A stretch of DNA of 64,000 nucleotides from JAWXBM01 sp034440115 (GCA_034440115.1 JAWXBM010000011.1:67146-131145), one strand, 5' to 3'; shown: positions 35,199-44,947, counted from the stretch's first letter. The notes: generated by a model not told the origin, from the letters alone. A program made the numbers and translations.

Positions 35199-35651
35199 GT
35201 GTATTTCGGCGAGACAGCAATCAATTTGGACGCCAAAGGGCGTCTGGCCATACCGATCCGCTACCGGGACGCGATCCAGGAGCAGTGCGGGGGTCGCTTG
35301 GTGCTCACTTACAGCGCTTTTGATTCGGGTGCGTTGTGGTTGTACCCGGAACAGGATTGGGAACGGGTGCGTGACGAAGTGACCGGACTCAGCACCTTCA
35401 ATCCGGGTCATCGCAGTTTGCAGCGCCGCCTGGTAGGTAGCGCCACCGCGTTGACTCCCGATGGAGCCAGCCGCATCCAGTTACCCCTGACTTTGCGACA
35501 GGTGACTGGCCTGGACAAACGCGTCGTGCTGTTGGGTATGGGCAGCCGTTTTGAAATATGGAACGAAGCCATCCTGAATCAGAAACGATTGGAAGAAGAA
35601 CGCAGCCTGAGCGAGGCAGCGTCAGTAGAAATGACCCGCCTGGTGCTTTGA
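35199..35651 (+). CDS. mraZ: Transcriptional regulator and division cluster protein MraZ
   Basis: 150 residues from a GTG at 35199. Two AbrB-like half-domains: YFGETAINLDAKGRLAIPIRYR and ATALTPDGASRIQLPLTLRQ, each with the DXXXR motif. MraZ forms a ring and represses the dcw cluster by binding the repeats just upstream. Usual length is about 150. No ATG fits the frame. rsmH starts 43 nt later. Confidence 0.96.
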   Translation: MYFGETAINLDAKGRLAIPIRYRDAIQEQCGGRLVLTYSAFDSGALWLYPEQDWERVRDEVTGLSTFNPGHRSLQRRLVGSATALTPDGASRIQLPLTLRQVTGLDKRVVLLGMGSRFEIWNEAILNQKRLEEERSLSEAASVEMTRLVL

Positions 35652-35694
35652 TGGCATCGGCGCAGCAGTAAGCAGGGAGTGCCGGATCGGCAAA

Positions 35695-36636
35695 ATGGGC
35701 ACTGATCAACACCAGCCGGTATTGCTGGGCGAGGTGTTGCAGGCCTTGAAGGTTCGAGACAAAGGTCGCGCAGACGGCGTATATCTCGACGGCACTTTCG
35801 GCAGAGGCGGACATGCTCGTGCCCTATTGGCGGGTTTGTCCGGAAAAGGGCGCTTGGTTGCGCTGGACAAAGATCCCGAAGCAATCGTTTCAGGAGCGGA
35901 ATTGATGGATGAGGATCCACGATTCCAGATTGCCCAGGGCAGCTTTGCGGAGTTGGAGCGCTTTGTCCGTGATTGGGGACTGGAGCGAGGTCTGGATGGA
36001 ATTTTGCTGGACCTTGGAGTTTCCTCACCCCAACTGGACAATCCGGAACGGGGCTTTTCCTTTATGGGAGATGGCCCGCTGGATATGCGCATGAACCCAT
36101 CACAAGGCGTATCGGCAGCAGAGTGGATTGCTACGACGCCAGAACGGGAAATAACCCGCGTGTTTTGGGAGTTCGGAGAGGAGCGCCACGCGCGCAGGAT
36201 TGCCAGGAGCATCGTAATGGCTCGGCAGCAGGGACGACTGGAAACAACTGGCCAATTGGCCACACTGATTGAGCAGTGCATCGGTCGTCGTGAAAAAAAC
36301 AAGCATCCAGCCACACGATGCTTCCAGGCAATCCGTATAGAAATCAATAATGAGTTGGCCGATTTGGCCATAGGACTTAATGCAGCTATCAATGTGTTGC
36401 ACCCGGGAGGAAGGCTGGCAGTGATCAGCTTTCACTCACTAGAGGACCGCCTGGTTAAGCGGACATTCCGCGAAGCCGCACGACCAGGCAAGGTTCGACG
36501 CAACATTCCGGAACATCCGGATGCCAGGGCCATTGTGCAACTGGTGGGCAAGGCAAGAAGACCCTCTGTTGATGAACTCTCCGTCAATCCCCGGTCACGC
36601 AGTGCCGTCATGCGGGTTGCGGAGAAACTGGCTTGA
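35695..36636 (+). CDS. rsmH: 16S rRNA m4C1402 methyltransferase RsmH (MraW)
   Basis: 313 residues. SAM-dependent N4-methyltransferase of C1402, the same base that RsmI methylates on the ribose; both genes lie in this window. Motifs: HQPVLLGEVLQAL, YLDGTFGRGGHARALL, LDGILLDLGVSSPQLDNPERGFSF, PLDMRMNP and VISFHSLEDRLVKRTFRE. Complete. The stop overlaps the TTG of ftsL. Confidence 0.97.
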   Translation: MGTDQHQPVLLGEVLQALKVRDKGRADGVYLDGTFGRGGHARALLAGLSGKGRLVALDKDPEAIVSGAELMDEDPRFQIAQGSFAELERFVRDWGLERGLDGILLDLGVSSPQLDNPERGFSFMGDGPLDMRMNPSQGVSAAEWIATTPEREITRVFWEFGEERHARRIARSIVMARQQGRLETTGQLATLIEQCIGRREKNKHPATRCFQAIRIEINNELADLAIGLNAAINVLHPGGRLAVISFHSLEDRLVKRTFREAARPGKVRRNIPEHPDARAIVQLVGKARRPSVDELSVNPRSRSAVMRVAEKLA

Positions 36637-36902
36637 ATGCCCGAATATTTTCGATATTGATACTTCTGGTTACCGTCATTGTCAGTGCGCTGGGCGTGGT
36701 CTATACCCGCCATGAAAGCCGCGGCCAGGCAGTGCTTCTGGGTGAGCTTGAAAGTGATCGTGATGCGATTATTGCTGAGTGGAGCCGATTGCAGTTGGAA
36801 CAAGCCTGGCTGGCTGACGCAGGCCAGGTAGAAGCGCAGGCCAGGGAAGAACTGGGCATGCAGGAGCCCACGGACACGCGCATTCTGGTGGTCAAAAAAT
36901 GA
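36633..36902 (+). CDS. ftsL: Cell division protein FtsL
   Basis: 89 residues from a TTG overlapping the rsmH stop (TTGA). Short cytoplasmic N-terminus, one membrane helix (about 4-22) and a periplasmic leucine-zipper-like helix (LESDRDAIIAEWSRLQLEQAWL). It forms a complex with FtsB and FtsQ and activates FtsWI. Sequence identity in this family is low; size, topology and position between rsmH and ftsI support the call. The stop overlaps ftsI (ATGA). Confidence 0.93.
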   Translation: MNARIFSILILLVTVIVSALGVVYTRHESRGQAVLLGELESDRDAIIAEWSRLQLEQAWLADAGQVEAQAREELGMQEPTDTRILVVKK

Positions 36903-38635
36903 CTTCCGAGCAGAAAAGCCAGGTCCCCATGGGGCGGTTGTATGGCTTTCTGCTGGCTTTTCTGCTGTGCTCGGTAGCGCTGGTGGCGCGGGCTGTCAAT
37001 CTGCAGGTTATGGAAACCGAATTCCTGCAAGGCCAGGGCGAAGCTCGTTTCATGCGCGTGGTGGAGATTCCCACCCGCCGTGGCAATATTGTCGATCGCG
37101 CCGGTGAACCGCTGGCGGTCAGTACCCCGGTTGATTCGGTGTGGGTTAATCCGAGTGAGCTGCTGCAAACACCGGAAGACATCGAGCCATTGGCGACAGC
37201 TCTGGGCCTGGATGCTGATGAAATTGAACGTCGGCTGAATCAACGCTCCGGGCGGGAGTTTGTCTGGATCAAGCGTCGTCTGCACCCCGACGTGGCAGCG
37301 CAAATCGAATCCCTGGGCTTGCGGGGTGTGTATTTGCAGAAAGAGTATCGGCGTTTCTACCCGGCCGGTGAAGTGGCAGGTCACGTCATCGGTTTTACCA
37401 ACATCGATGATGTGGGCCAGGAAGGTCTGGAACTGGCATACAACGACTGGTTGCAAGGCAAGCCTGGCAGCAAACGTGTTATCCGCGATCGAAAAGGCCG
37501 CACGGTGGAGCACGTGGAAGTGATCCGCGAAGCCGAGCACGGCCATGAACTGCGCCTCACACTGGATCGGCGTTTGCAATACCTGGCCTACCGCGAATTG
37601 AAGCGCACGGTGCTGAAACACGACGCGCGCTCCGGCAGCGTGGTGTTACTGGATATTGCGTCTGGCGATGTGTTGGCCATGGCCAATCAGCCATCCTATA
37701 ACCCCAATCAACCCAGTCAGGACACTGATGGTCTGCGTAATCGTGCCGTAACGGACGTGTTTGAACCGGGCTCGGTGATGAAACCGTTCTCAGTGGCTGC
37801 GGCTTTGGAAGCGGGCATCGTCGGGCCGCATACGCCCATCGATACCACTCCGGGCACCATCAATGTGTCGGGTCACACCATCAGTGATCATCACAATTAT
37901 GGCCCCATCGATGTCAGCATGATAATCACCAAATCCTCCAACGTGGGTGCCACCAAGCTGGCGCTGCAACTTGAATCAGAACAGCTGTGGAGCCTGTATG
38001 ACCGCTTCGGTTTTGGTGATGTTACGGGCGTAGGTTTTCCGGGAGAATCGGCTGGCGTATTGCGCAACCACAGACGCTGGCGCAGGGTAGAGCAGGCCAC
38101 GCTTTCCTATGGTTATGGCTTATCCACCACTACCTTGCAACTGGCCTCGGCGTACGCTGCCATGGCGGATGAAGGTCGCATGCGCCGACCGAGCTTGATC
38201 CAGGGTGCCAGCAATCCGGTTGTTTCGGTGCTCGATCCGCAAATCGCCCGTGATGTGGCGGAGATGTTGGAAACCGTTACCGGACCTGAAGGCACTGGCA
38301 AGCAAGCGCGAGTCAAGCACTATCGAATTTCAGGTAAAACCGGCACTTCCCGCAAGGCCAGTGCCGCTGGCTATGCCTCACGTTATGTAGCTACATTTGC
38401 CGGCTTTGCGCCTTCCAGTAATCCCAAGCTGGTGGCGGTTGTGATGATCGACGACCCCAGTGACGGGCAATATTTTGGTGGTGCCGTAGCGGCTCCCTTG
38501 TTTTCCACTGTGATGGAGGGAGCGCTGCGCTTACTGGATATTCCGCCGGATGATTTTGACGGCGTCCTGTTGCAAGCTGCTGCAGACGATGCCATGGGCG
38601 ATGCTGAGGAAGATTTTGACGGGGGTGTGCGATGA
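36899..38635 (+). CDS. ftsI: Septal peptidoglycan transpeptidase FtsI (PBP3)
   Basis: 578 residues. One N-terminal membrane helix, a pedestal domain (PTRRGNIVDRAGEPLAVSTP) and a transpeptidase domain with all three active-site motifs: SVMK (after FEPG), SSN (in ITKSSNVG) and KTG (in ISGKTGTSRKAS). It crosslinks septal peptidoglycan with FtsW. It overlaps ftsL and murE by 4 nt each. Confidence 0.97.
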   Translation: MTSEQKSQVPMGRLYGFLLAFLLCSVALVARAVNLQVMETEFLQGQGEARFMRVVEIPTRRGNIVDRAGEPLAVSTPVDSVWVNPSELLQTPEDIEPLATALGLDADEIERRLNQRSGREFVWIKRRLHPDVAAQIESLGLRGVYLQKEYRRFYPAGEVAGHVIGFTNIDDVGQEGLELAYNDWLQGKPGSKRVIRDRKGRTVEHVEVIREAEHGHELRLTLDRRLQYLAYRELKRTVLKHDARSGSVVLLDIASGDVLAMANQPSYNPNQPSQDTDGLRNRAVTDVFEPGSVMKPFSVAAALEAGIVGPHTPIDTTPGTINVSGHTISDHHNYGPIDVSMIITKSSNVGATKLALQLESEQLWSLYDRFGFGDVTGVGFPGESAGVLRNHRRWRRVEQATLSYGYGLSTTTLQLASAYAAMADEGRMRRPSLIQGASNPVVSVLDPQIARDVAEMLETVTGPEGTGKQARVKHYRISGKTGTSRKASAAGYASRYVATFAGFAPSSNPKLVAVVMIDDPSDGQYFGGAVAAPLFSTVMEGALRLLDIPPDDFDGVLLQAAADDAMGDAEEDFDGGVR

Positions 38636-40110
38636 GCTGCCCCATGAGTCTGGCCACGCTGCTGGAAGGTTGGGTGACGAGCCAACAAACGCGCACTGCT
38701 GAAGCTGTAATCGTCCAAGGCATCAGTCTCGATTCCCGCAAAGTAAAACCGGGCGATGCCTTCGTTGCAGTGGCCGGTGAAGCTAGCCACGGTTTGAGAT
38801 TCGCCATGGAAGCGCAGGCGCGCGGTGCGGTTGCGATTGTGCATGACGGCTTGGCGCCCATGGCTGATGTGCAGATTCCATGTATTTTGGTTGCTGGCCT
38901 GGCTAAACAACTTTCAGCCTTGGGTGCACGGTTTTTCCATGCGCCTTCTGACCGTTTAGTAGTGGCCGGTGTTACCGGCACCAATGGTAAAACTTCAACC
39001 GCGCATTTTATCGCCCAAGGCTGGCAGCGGGTATCTGGCAATGCCGGTTTGATAGGCACCATTGGTTATGGTGCTATGAACCGTTTACAGCCAGCCGATC
39101 TGACTACTCCTGATCCGATTTCGGTACAGCGCATGCTGTCTGAATGCATTGACAGCGGAGTGGAAAACGTAGCGATGGAAGTATCATCGCATGCACTGGA
39201 CCAGGGACGTGTTGCTGATGTGGCATTTCAGGCGGCAGTGTTCACCAATCTGACGCGTGACCATCTTGATTACCACGGCTCCATGGCACGTTATGCGGCC
39301 GCCAAGCGTCGTCTGTTTACGGATTGCCAGCCACGTTTTGCCATCATCAACCGGGACGACGAGTTTGGTCGGCAATTGATTGGTGAACTGGGCAGCAGTT
39401 GCGAAGTGTTGAGCTACGGCATCAACGGCAATGCTGAGTTGGCAGCCAAAGTGGTGCAAATGGATTCGTCCGGAATGAACCTGGAAATCTCCAGCCCTTG
39501 GGGTGGGGGACGTTTGCGCAGTGGTTTATTGGGGCGTTTTAATGTTTCCAACCTGTTGGCAGCGGCAGGCTCTTTGGCCTTGTTGGGAATGCCGTGGAAC
39601 AAGGTGACACAGCAGTTAGAGCTGATGCAGCCGGTGCCGGGGCGCATGCACTGCCTGGGTGGAGAGGGTGGTCTGCCCCTAGTGGTAGTGGACTTTGCCC
39701 ATACCCCGGATGCTCTGCGGCAAGCGCTGGAAGCCTTGCAGTCACACCTGCATGGTCGTCTGACCTGCGTATTTGGCTGTGGCGGAGATCGCGATCGCGG
39801 CAAGCGCGCCATGATGGCAGCGGTTGCAGAAAGTTTGTCAGATAAAGTTATATTGACCAATGACAATCCGCGCAGCGAGGCGCCTGAAGCCATATTTGCC
39901 GACATGCTTGCGGGCATGCAGTCCCCGGAAAAAGCCATGGTCATGGCAGACCGTGCTGCAGCTATTCGCCTGGCCATAGAAGGCAGCCGTAACGGTGACA
40001 TCGTGCTGGTAGCGGGCAAGGGCCATGAAACCTACCAGGAATTACACGGCAATCGCCTGCCATTCAGTGATGTGGCGGCGGTACAGGCAGTGCTGGAGCA
40101 AGCAGCATGA
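38632..40110 (+). CDS. murE: UDP-MurNAc-tripeptide synthetase MurE, meso-DAP type
   Basis: 492 residues. Mur ligase with ATP loop GVTGTNGKTSTAHF and GCGGDRDRGKRAMM; substrate-specificity motif DNPR (in LTNDNPRSEAPE) indicates meso-diaminopimelate rather than lysine. HDG-type uracil and KGHETYQ motifs are present. An ATG at 38632 overlaps ftsI; ATG at 38644 is possible. The stop overlaps murF (ATGA). Confidence 0.97.
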   Translation: MSCPMSLATLLEGWVTSQQTRTAEAVIVQGISLDSRKVKPGDAFVAVAGEASHGLRFAMEAQARGAVAIVHDGLAPMADVQIPCILVAGLAKQLSALGARFFHAPSDRLVVAGVTGTNGKTSTAHFIAQGWQRVSGNAGLIGTIGYGAMNRLQPADLTTPDPISVQRMLSECIDSGVENVAMEVSSHALDQGRVADVAFQAAVFTNLTRDHLDYHGSMARYAAAKRRLFTDCQPRFAIINRDDEFGRQLIGELGSSCEVLSYGINGNAELAAKVVQMDSSGMNLEISSPWGGGRLRSGLLGRFNVSNLLAAAGSLALLGMPWNKVTQQLELMQPVPGRMHCLGGEGGLPLVVVDFAHTPDALRQALEALQSHLHGRLTCVFGCGGDRDRGKRAMMAAVAESLSDKVILTNDNPRSEAPEAIFADMLAGMQSPEKAMVMADRAAAIRLAIEGSRNGDIVLVAGKGHETYQELHGNRLPFSDVAAVQAVLEQAA

Positions 40111-41465
40111 TGCGCTTGCGGCTGTCAGAAATCAGCCAAACACTGGGCTTAGCGGATCCGGCCTTCGAAGCAATCATTGAAAGCATCGTGACCGACAGTC
40201 GTAAAGTTCGCTATGGATCTCTGTTTGCGGCTTTGCCGGGTAATGTGGCAGATGGACATGACTTCGTAAAAGCGGCGGTGAAAACGGGCGCGGTTGCAGT
40301 GCTGGTACAGAAGCCGGTTGAAGTGAATGTGCCGCAATTGCTGGTGGATGACGTGTTGCTGGCTTTGGGAAAGATTGCTGCCATGTGGCGCCAACGGCTG
40401 AATCCAAAAGTGATTGGAATCACTGGTAGCAATGGCAAAACCACCATTAAGGAAATGCTGGCCAGTATTCTGCGCCAGCGGGCCGAAGTGTTGGCCACCG
40501 AAGGCAATTACAACAACGAATTGGGTGTACCACTGACCCTGTTCCGACTGGAAGAAACGCACCAGTTTGCCGTTCTGGAAATGGGTGCAGCAAAGCCAGG
40601 GGATATCAGCTATCTGGCTGGAATTGCCAAACCCGATGTCGGGCTGATCAGTAATATTGGCCCTGCTCATCTGGAAGGCTTCGGCAGTATCGAAGGAGTG
40701 GCAAAGACCAAAGGTGAAATGTACCAGGCGCTGCCGCAGCATGGCTGCGCGGTGATCAACGGGGCAGAACCCTGGGTTGATTTGTGGCGCAACAGTAATT
40801 CCGCCGGGGATGCGCTGACATTTGGATTTAACCAGAACAATAACCAAAATTTTGATGTTCAAATGCCAGCCGGCGGGTCCAGTCCCAGTGTGAGTACTCC
40901 ACTGGGGCAATTTATTCTGCAGCTTGCTCTACCGGGCAAGCACAACCAACTCAATGCTTTGGCTGCAACCGCTGCTGCGATTGCGTTGAATATTCCGGTC
41001 GAGCAGATTGCTGCAGGGCTGAAAGCGGTTCAGCCGCTGCCAGGCCGATTGAACGTTATCCATGCTGATGCCGGCTGGCTGGTAATAGACGATACCTACA
41101 ATGCCAATCCAGCCTCGCTGTATTCGGCCTTGCAGGTGCTCGCAGGTATGCAAGGCAAAGCCTGGCTGGTGTTGGGCGACATGAAAGAGCTGGGTGAAGA
41201 CAGCCGTAAGCTGCATGCCGAAGTTGGAGATGCAGCTCGTGCCATGGGTGTGAAGCGCATCTTCGCGACCGGCGAAATGTCTATGCAGACCGTAGATGCT
41301 TTTGGCGCCGGTGCCGATCATTTCGCGAATCGCAGCAGCCTGATTGAGGCGCTCAAGGCCGAATTACGTCCTGGCATCAACTGCCTGGTGAAAGGTTCTC
41401 GTTCCATGGGTATGGAACAAGTAGTGCACGCCATCGTTGGCAATAACCTGAAGAAGGCTTCCTGA
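40107..41465 (+). CDS. murF: UDP-MurNAc-tripeptide-D-Ala-D-Ala ligase MurF
   Basis: 452 residues. ATP loop GITGSNGKTTIKEMLASIL, EGNYNNELGVPLTL, the core DDTYNANPASLYSAL and LGDMKELGEDSRKLHAEVG are all present. It adds D-Ala-D-Ala to the stem peptide. An Asn/Gln-rich surface loop (NQNNNQNF, then PAGGSSPSVS) near residues 244-263 is coded in part by a two-unit 12-bp repeat. The stop overlaps mraY by 1 nt. Confidence 0.97.
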   Translation: MMRLRLSEISQTLGLADPAFEAIIESIVTDSRKVRYGSLFAALPGNVADGHDFVKAAVKTGAVAVLVQKPVEVNVPQLLVDDVLLALGKIAAMWRQRLNPKVIGITGSNGKTTIKEMLASILRQRAEVLATEGNYNNELGVPLTLFRLEETHQFAVLEMGAAKPGDISYLAGIAKPDVGLISNIGPAHLEGFGSIEGVAKTKGEMYQALPQHGCAVINGAEPWVDLWRNSNSAGDALTFGFNQNNNQNFDVQMPAGGSSPSVSTPLGQFILQLALPGKHNQLNALAATAAAIALNIPVEQIAAGLKAVQPLPGRLNVIHADAGWLVIDDTYNANPASLYSALQVLAGMQGKAWLVLGDMKELGEDSRKLHAEVGDAARAMGVKRIFATGEMSMQTVDAFGAGADHFANRSSLIEALKAELRPGINCLVKGSRSMGMEQVVHAIVGNNLKKAS

Positions 41466-42547
41466 TGCTGTTATGGCTGTTTGAAAAACTGGCGGATTTC
41501 AGTACGGCCTTCAATGTGTTCGGCTATATCACGCTGCGCAGCATTATGAGCGCTTTAACTGCTCTATTGTTATCGCTGCTGTTGGGGCCAGCTTTTATCC
41601 GCCGCCTGGTAAAAAATCAGGTGGGCCAGCCGGTCCGTGAGCTGGGTCCGCAAAGCCACTTCTCCAAGGCCGGCACCCCCACCATGGGTGGTGCCCTGAT
41701 CCTGTTTTCCATCGTGTTGTCGACCTTGCTCTGGTCTGACCTGAGCATCCGCTATGTGTGGCTGGTGCTGCTGGTTACCCTGGCATTTGGCCTGATTGGC
41801 TGGCTGGATGACTACAAGAAACTGGTGTTGCAGGATTCCAAAGGTTTGGCCGCCCGCTGGAAGTACCTGTTTCAATCGATATTCGGTTTGGCGGTTGCCA
41901 TATTCCTGTATATGACCGCTGATATACCCGCGTCCACCGAGTTGATCGTGCCCTTCTTCAAAGGCGTTGCCATACCGCTGGGAATTTTTTACATCGTCAG
42001 CACCTACTTCATGGTGGTGGGTTTCTCCAATGCGGTGAATCTGACCGACGGTTTGGACGGCCTGGCCATTATGCCGTCGGTGTTTCTCGCCGCGGCCCTG
42101 GGTATCTTCGCCTACGTAGCCGGTCACTCAGTGTTTTCCGGCTACCTGGCCATGCCCTATATTCCAGGCGCGGGCGAACTCGCCATATTCTGCGGTGCAC
42201 TGGGCGGCGCAGGTTTGGGATTCCTGTGGTTCAACACCTACCCGGCGCAGATCTTTATGGGCGATATCGGCGCTCTCTCCGTTGGCGCAGCGCTGGGTTT
42301 GATTGCCGTTATTGTGCGTCAGGAACTGGTGTTTATCCTGATGGCCGGTGTGTTCGTGATGGAAACTGTTTCAGTAATCCTGCAAGTGGCCTCATTCAAG
42401 CTCACCGGCAAACGCATATTCCGTATGGCGCCCATCCATCATCATTTTGAATTGAAGGGCTGGCCGGAGCCGCGAGTGATCGTCAGGTTCTGGATTATCT
42501 CCGTCATCCTGGTGCTGGCCGGCCTGGCCACGTTGAAGATTCGCTGA
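41465..42547 (+). CDS. mraY: Phospho-N-acetylmuramoyl-pentapeptide transferase MraY
   Basis: 360 residues and ten membrane helices, as in E. coli. It makes lipid I from UDP-MurNAc-pentapeptide and undecaprenyl phosphate. Catalytic and conserved motifs: LGPQSHFSKAGTPTMGG, LIGWLDDYKKL, NAVNLTDGLDGLA and the MAPIHHHFELKGW loop. Only 19 nt separate it from ftsW; murD, which normally follows mraY, is not here. Confidence 0.98.
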   Translation: MLLWLFEKLADFSTAFNVFGYITLRSIMSALTALLLSLLLGPAFIRRLVKNQVGQPVRELGPQSHFSKAGTPTMGGALILFSIVLSTLLWSDLSIRYVWLVLLVTLAFGLIGWLDDYKKLVLQDSKGLAARWKYLFQSIFGLAVAIFLYMTADIPASTELIVPFFKGVAIPLGIFYIVSTYFMVVGFSNAVNLTDGLDGLAIMPSVFLAAALGIFAYVAGHSVFSGYLAMPYIPGAGELAIFCGALGGAGLGFLWFNTYPAQIFMGDIGALSVGAALGLIAVIVRQELVFILMAGVFVMETVSVILQVASFKLTGKRIFRMAPIHHHFELKGWPEPRVIVRFWIISVILVLAGLATLKIR

Positions 42548-42566
42548 GCGGGCAAGGGAGAGCAGC

Positions 42567-43790
42567 ATGAAAATGGTTGGGCGAACAGCCACACGAACGG
42601 GCAGAATAAAAATTCAGGCCAGGGAAAGCGGATTGGCGAAGCCCGATGTGGACCTTGATAGTTGGATCTTGATACCTGCCGTGTTGCTGTTGTCTATTGG
42701 CATAGTCATGGTGGGTTCGGCTTCGATTGCCATCGCCGAAGGACAGAACTCCCCGGCCTATTACTATTTGTTACGGCATTGCATCTACGTCTGCATGGGA
42801 TTGGTGCTGGCCAGCTCGTTCCGCCTGGTATCCATTGATTTCCTTGAGCGCGTCAGTCGGCCCATGATGTTGTTGTCGGCGCTGACCCTGTTGCTGGTAT
42901 TTATTCCCGGTATTGGCCATGAAGTGAATGGCAGCAAGCGCTGGATACGGCTGGGCTTCGTCAATTTCCAGGTAGTCGAAGCGGTCAAACTGATGGTGAT
43001 TGTCTACATCGCCGGTTACCTGGCGCGCAAGGCAGACAAGGTATCCAGCCGTTTCTTTGATACCCTCAAGCCGCTGATTTTCGGCGGGGCGCTGGCTGGC
43101 ATATTGCTGTTGCAACCCGACATGGGCAGTGCCGCCGTGATCGTAGCCATCATTGGTGGCCTGATCTGGTTGGCCGGTGCAGCCTGGAAGCATATCGCAT
43201 TGCTGGCCATGCTGACCTTACCAGTCTTTGGCTTTGCTGCCATGGAACCGTACCGTTTACGCCGCATAGTCAGCTTTATGGACCCTTGGTCAGACCCATT
43301 CGCCAGCGGATTCCAGCTCACTCAGGCCTTGATCGCAGTAGGCCGTGGTGAAGTGTTTGGTGTGGGGCTGGGTGCCAGTATCCAGAAGCTGTTTTATTTG
43401 CCAGAGGCACACACCGATTTCATATTTGCGGTGCTGGCCGAAGAGTTTGGCTTACTCGGTGTTCTGGTCATCCTCGGCCTGTTCATGTTGCTGGTAACGC
43501 GCATGATGATCATCGGTATGGTTGCGCATCGTCGCGGCCGGCCCTTTGCAGGTTTTCTGTCCTTTGGCGTGGGTCTGTGGTTTGGCATGCAGGCCATCGT
43601 CAGTATTGGCGTGAATCTGGGCGTGTTGCCCACCAAGGGTCTGACCCTGCCACTGATCAGCTCAGGTGGTAGCAGTACTTTAATGACGATACTGGCGCTG
43701 GGTATGGTTTTACGCATTAAGTATGAACTGGACCGAGATGCCAGCCCGGAAGTGCGGCAACGCGTCAGCATCAAGCGGGCATTGGCATGA
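42567..43790 (+). CDS. ftsW: Septal peptidoglycan polymerase FtsW
   Basis: 407 residues. SEDS glycosyltransferase with about ten membrane helices. Motifs: LLLQPDMGSAAVI with the catalytic Asp, a long periplasmic loop after PYRLRRIVSFMDPWSDP, AHTDFIFAVLAEEFGLLG and the C-terminal LPLISSGGSSTLMT. The first 35 residues are basic and cytoplasmic. It pairs with FtsI. ATG at 42567 has GGGAGAG upstream. It directly follows mraY and overlaps murG by 4 nt. Confidence 0.97.
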   Translation: MKMVGRTATRTGRIKIQARESGLAKPDVDLDSWILIPAVLLLSIGIVMVGSASIAIAEGQNSPAYYYLLRHCIYVCMGLVLASSFRLVSIDFLERVSRPMMLLSALTLLLVFIPGIGHEVNGSKRWIRLGFVNFQVVEAVKLMVIVYIAGYLARKADKVSSRFFDTLKPLIFGGALAGILLLQPDMGSAAVIVAIIGGLIWLAGAAWKHIALLAMLTLPVFGFAAMEPYRLRRIVSFMDPWSDPFASGFQLTQALIAVGRGEVFGVGLGASIQKLFYLPEAHTDFIFAVLAEEFGLLGVLVILGLFMLLVTRMMIIGMVAHRRGRPFAGFLSFGVGLWFGMQAIVSIGVNLGVLPTKGLTLPLISSGGSSTLMTILALGMVLRIKYELDRDASPEVRQRVSIKRALA

Positions 43791-44947
43791 ATTCAGCTAA
43801 CCAACTGACCCAGAAACCAGCACCGCAAAAAGTGCCGCAAAAAGTCATGATACTGGCGGGTGGAACCGGTGGGCATATATTCCCGGGCCTGGCTGTAGCT
43901 GCATCCTTGCGTGATCGGGGCGTGTCGGTGCATTGGCTCGGTGCCCGGGGTGGCATGGAGTGCCAGAAAGTACCGGCGGCCAATATTCCCATGGATACCG
44001 TCGACATCACTGGTTTGCGCGGCAAGGGGCTGAATCGCTGGCTCAGTCTGCCATGGCATTTGTTGCAAGCTGTGCGGCAGGCGCGCGCGGTCATGCGTGC
44101 CCAAAAGCCCAATTGCGCGGTCAGTTTTGGTGGCTATGCCGCTGGTCCGGGTGGGCTGGCAGCGCGTTTCAGTGGCGTGCCCCTGGTGATACATGAACAG
44201 AACCGCATTCCCGGGCTGACCAACAAGGTTCTGGCGCGCTTTTCACGCCGTGTTCTGCAGGCCTTTCCGGAAACCTGGCCAGCGCATTTCAAAGCGGAAA
44301 CCTGCGGCAACCCGGTGCGCAGCGACCTGGTTGCCATACTGCCTCCCGAGCAACGTCTGGCCGGGCGCAGTGGCCCCATGCGGTTGTTGATTACCGGTGG
44401 CAGTCAAGGTGCGCGGGCTTTGAATGAATTTTTGCCCAACGCAGTGGCCCGATTACCGGCGGGCTGCGCCGTGGAAGTAAGGCATCAGACGGGAAAAGGT
44501 CGCGCCACCGAAACTGCTCAGGCCTACCAAAAGGCTGGCGTAAAGGCCGAGGTGCGGGAGTTTATCGAGGATATGGCTGAGGCTTATGCCTGGGCCGACC
44601 TGGTGGTTTGCCGTTCAGGTGCCCTGACGGTATCTGAGTTGGCCGCTGCAGGGCTGCCGGCTATCCTGGTGCCATTTCCCTTCGCGGTAGATGATCACCA
44701 GACCCGCAACGCTGAGTTCCTGGTCAATGCGGGTGCAGCCCGTCTGCAGGCTGAATCCAGTTGCACGATCGATGCCATGACCGGCCACTTACAGGAGTTG
44801 CTGTCTGATCGCGCCGGCCTGCTGCGGATGGCCAAAGCGGCGCGTGCTGTGGCTGTACCCGATGCGGCCGAACGAGTGGCCGATATTTGTTTGCAGAGCG
44901 CGACACCAGGACGTGGGGCAGGACATGGGGCAGGACGCAAGAAATGA
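43787..44947 (+). CDS. murG: Lipid II synthase MurG
   Basis: 386 residues. Membrane-associated GT-B enzyme adding GlcNAc to lipid I. Motifs: MILAGGTGGHIFPGLAVA, VSFGGYAAGPGGLAARFSG, HEQNRIPGLTNKVLARF, LLITGGSQGARALNEFLP and PFPFAVDDHQTRNAEFL. Both ends carry short repeats absent from the core: PQKVPQKV at the N-terminus (12-bp units 43823-43846) and GRGAGHGAGRKK at the C-terminus (44909-44944). The C-terminal repeat runs right up to the murC start. Confidence 0.97.
   Translation: MNSANQLTQKPAPQKVPQKVMILAGGTGGHIFPGLAVAASLRDRGVSVHWLGARGGMECQKVPAANIPMDTVDITGLRGKGLNRWLSLPWHLLQAVRQARAVMRAQKPNCAVSFGGYAAGPGGLAARFSGVPLVIHEQNRIPGLTNKVLARFSRRVLQAFPETWPAHFKAETCGNPVRSDLVAILPPEQRLAGRSGPMRLLITGGSQGARALNEFLPNAVARLPAGCAVEVRHQTGKGRATETAQAYQKAGVKAEVREFIEDMAEAYAWADLVVCRSGALTVSELAAAGLPAILVPFPFAVDDHQTRNAEFLVNAGAARLQAESSCTIDAMTGHLQELLSDRAGLLRMAKAARAVAVPDAAERVADICLQSATPGRGAGHGAGRKK

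Noticed and set aside
36701..37621. Minus-strand frame of 306 codons opposite ftsL and ftsI
   Set aside because: Shadow of the ftsI reading frame, no ribosome site, no family resemblance.
40149..40910. Minus-strand frame of 253 codons opposite murF
   Set aside because: Antisense to the MurF catalytic core; no known motif.
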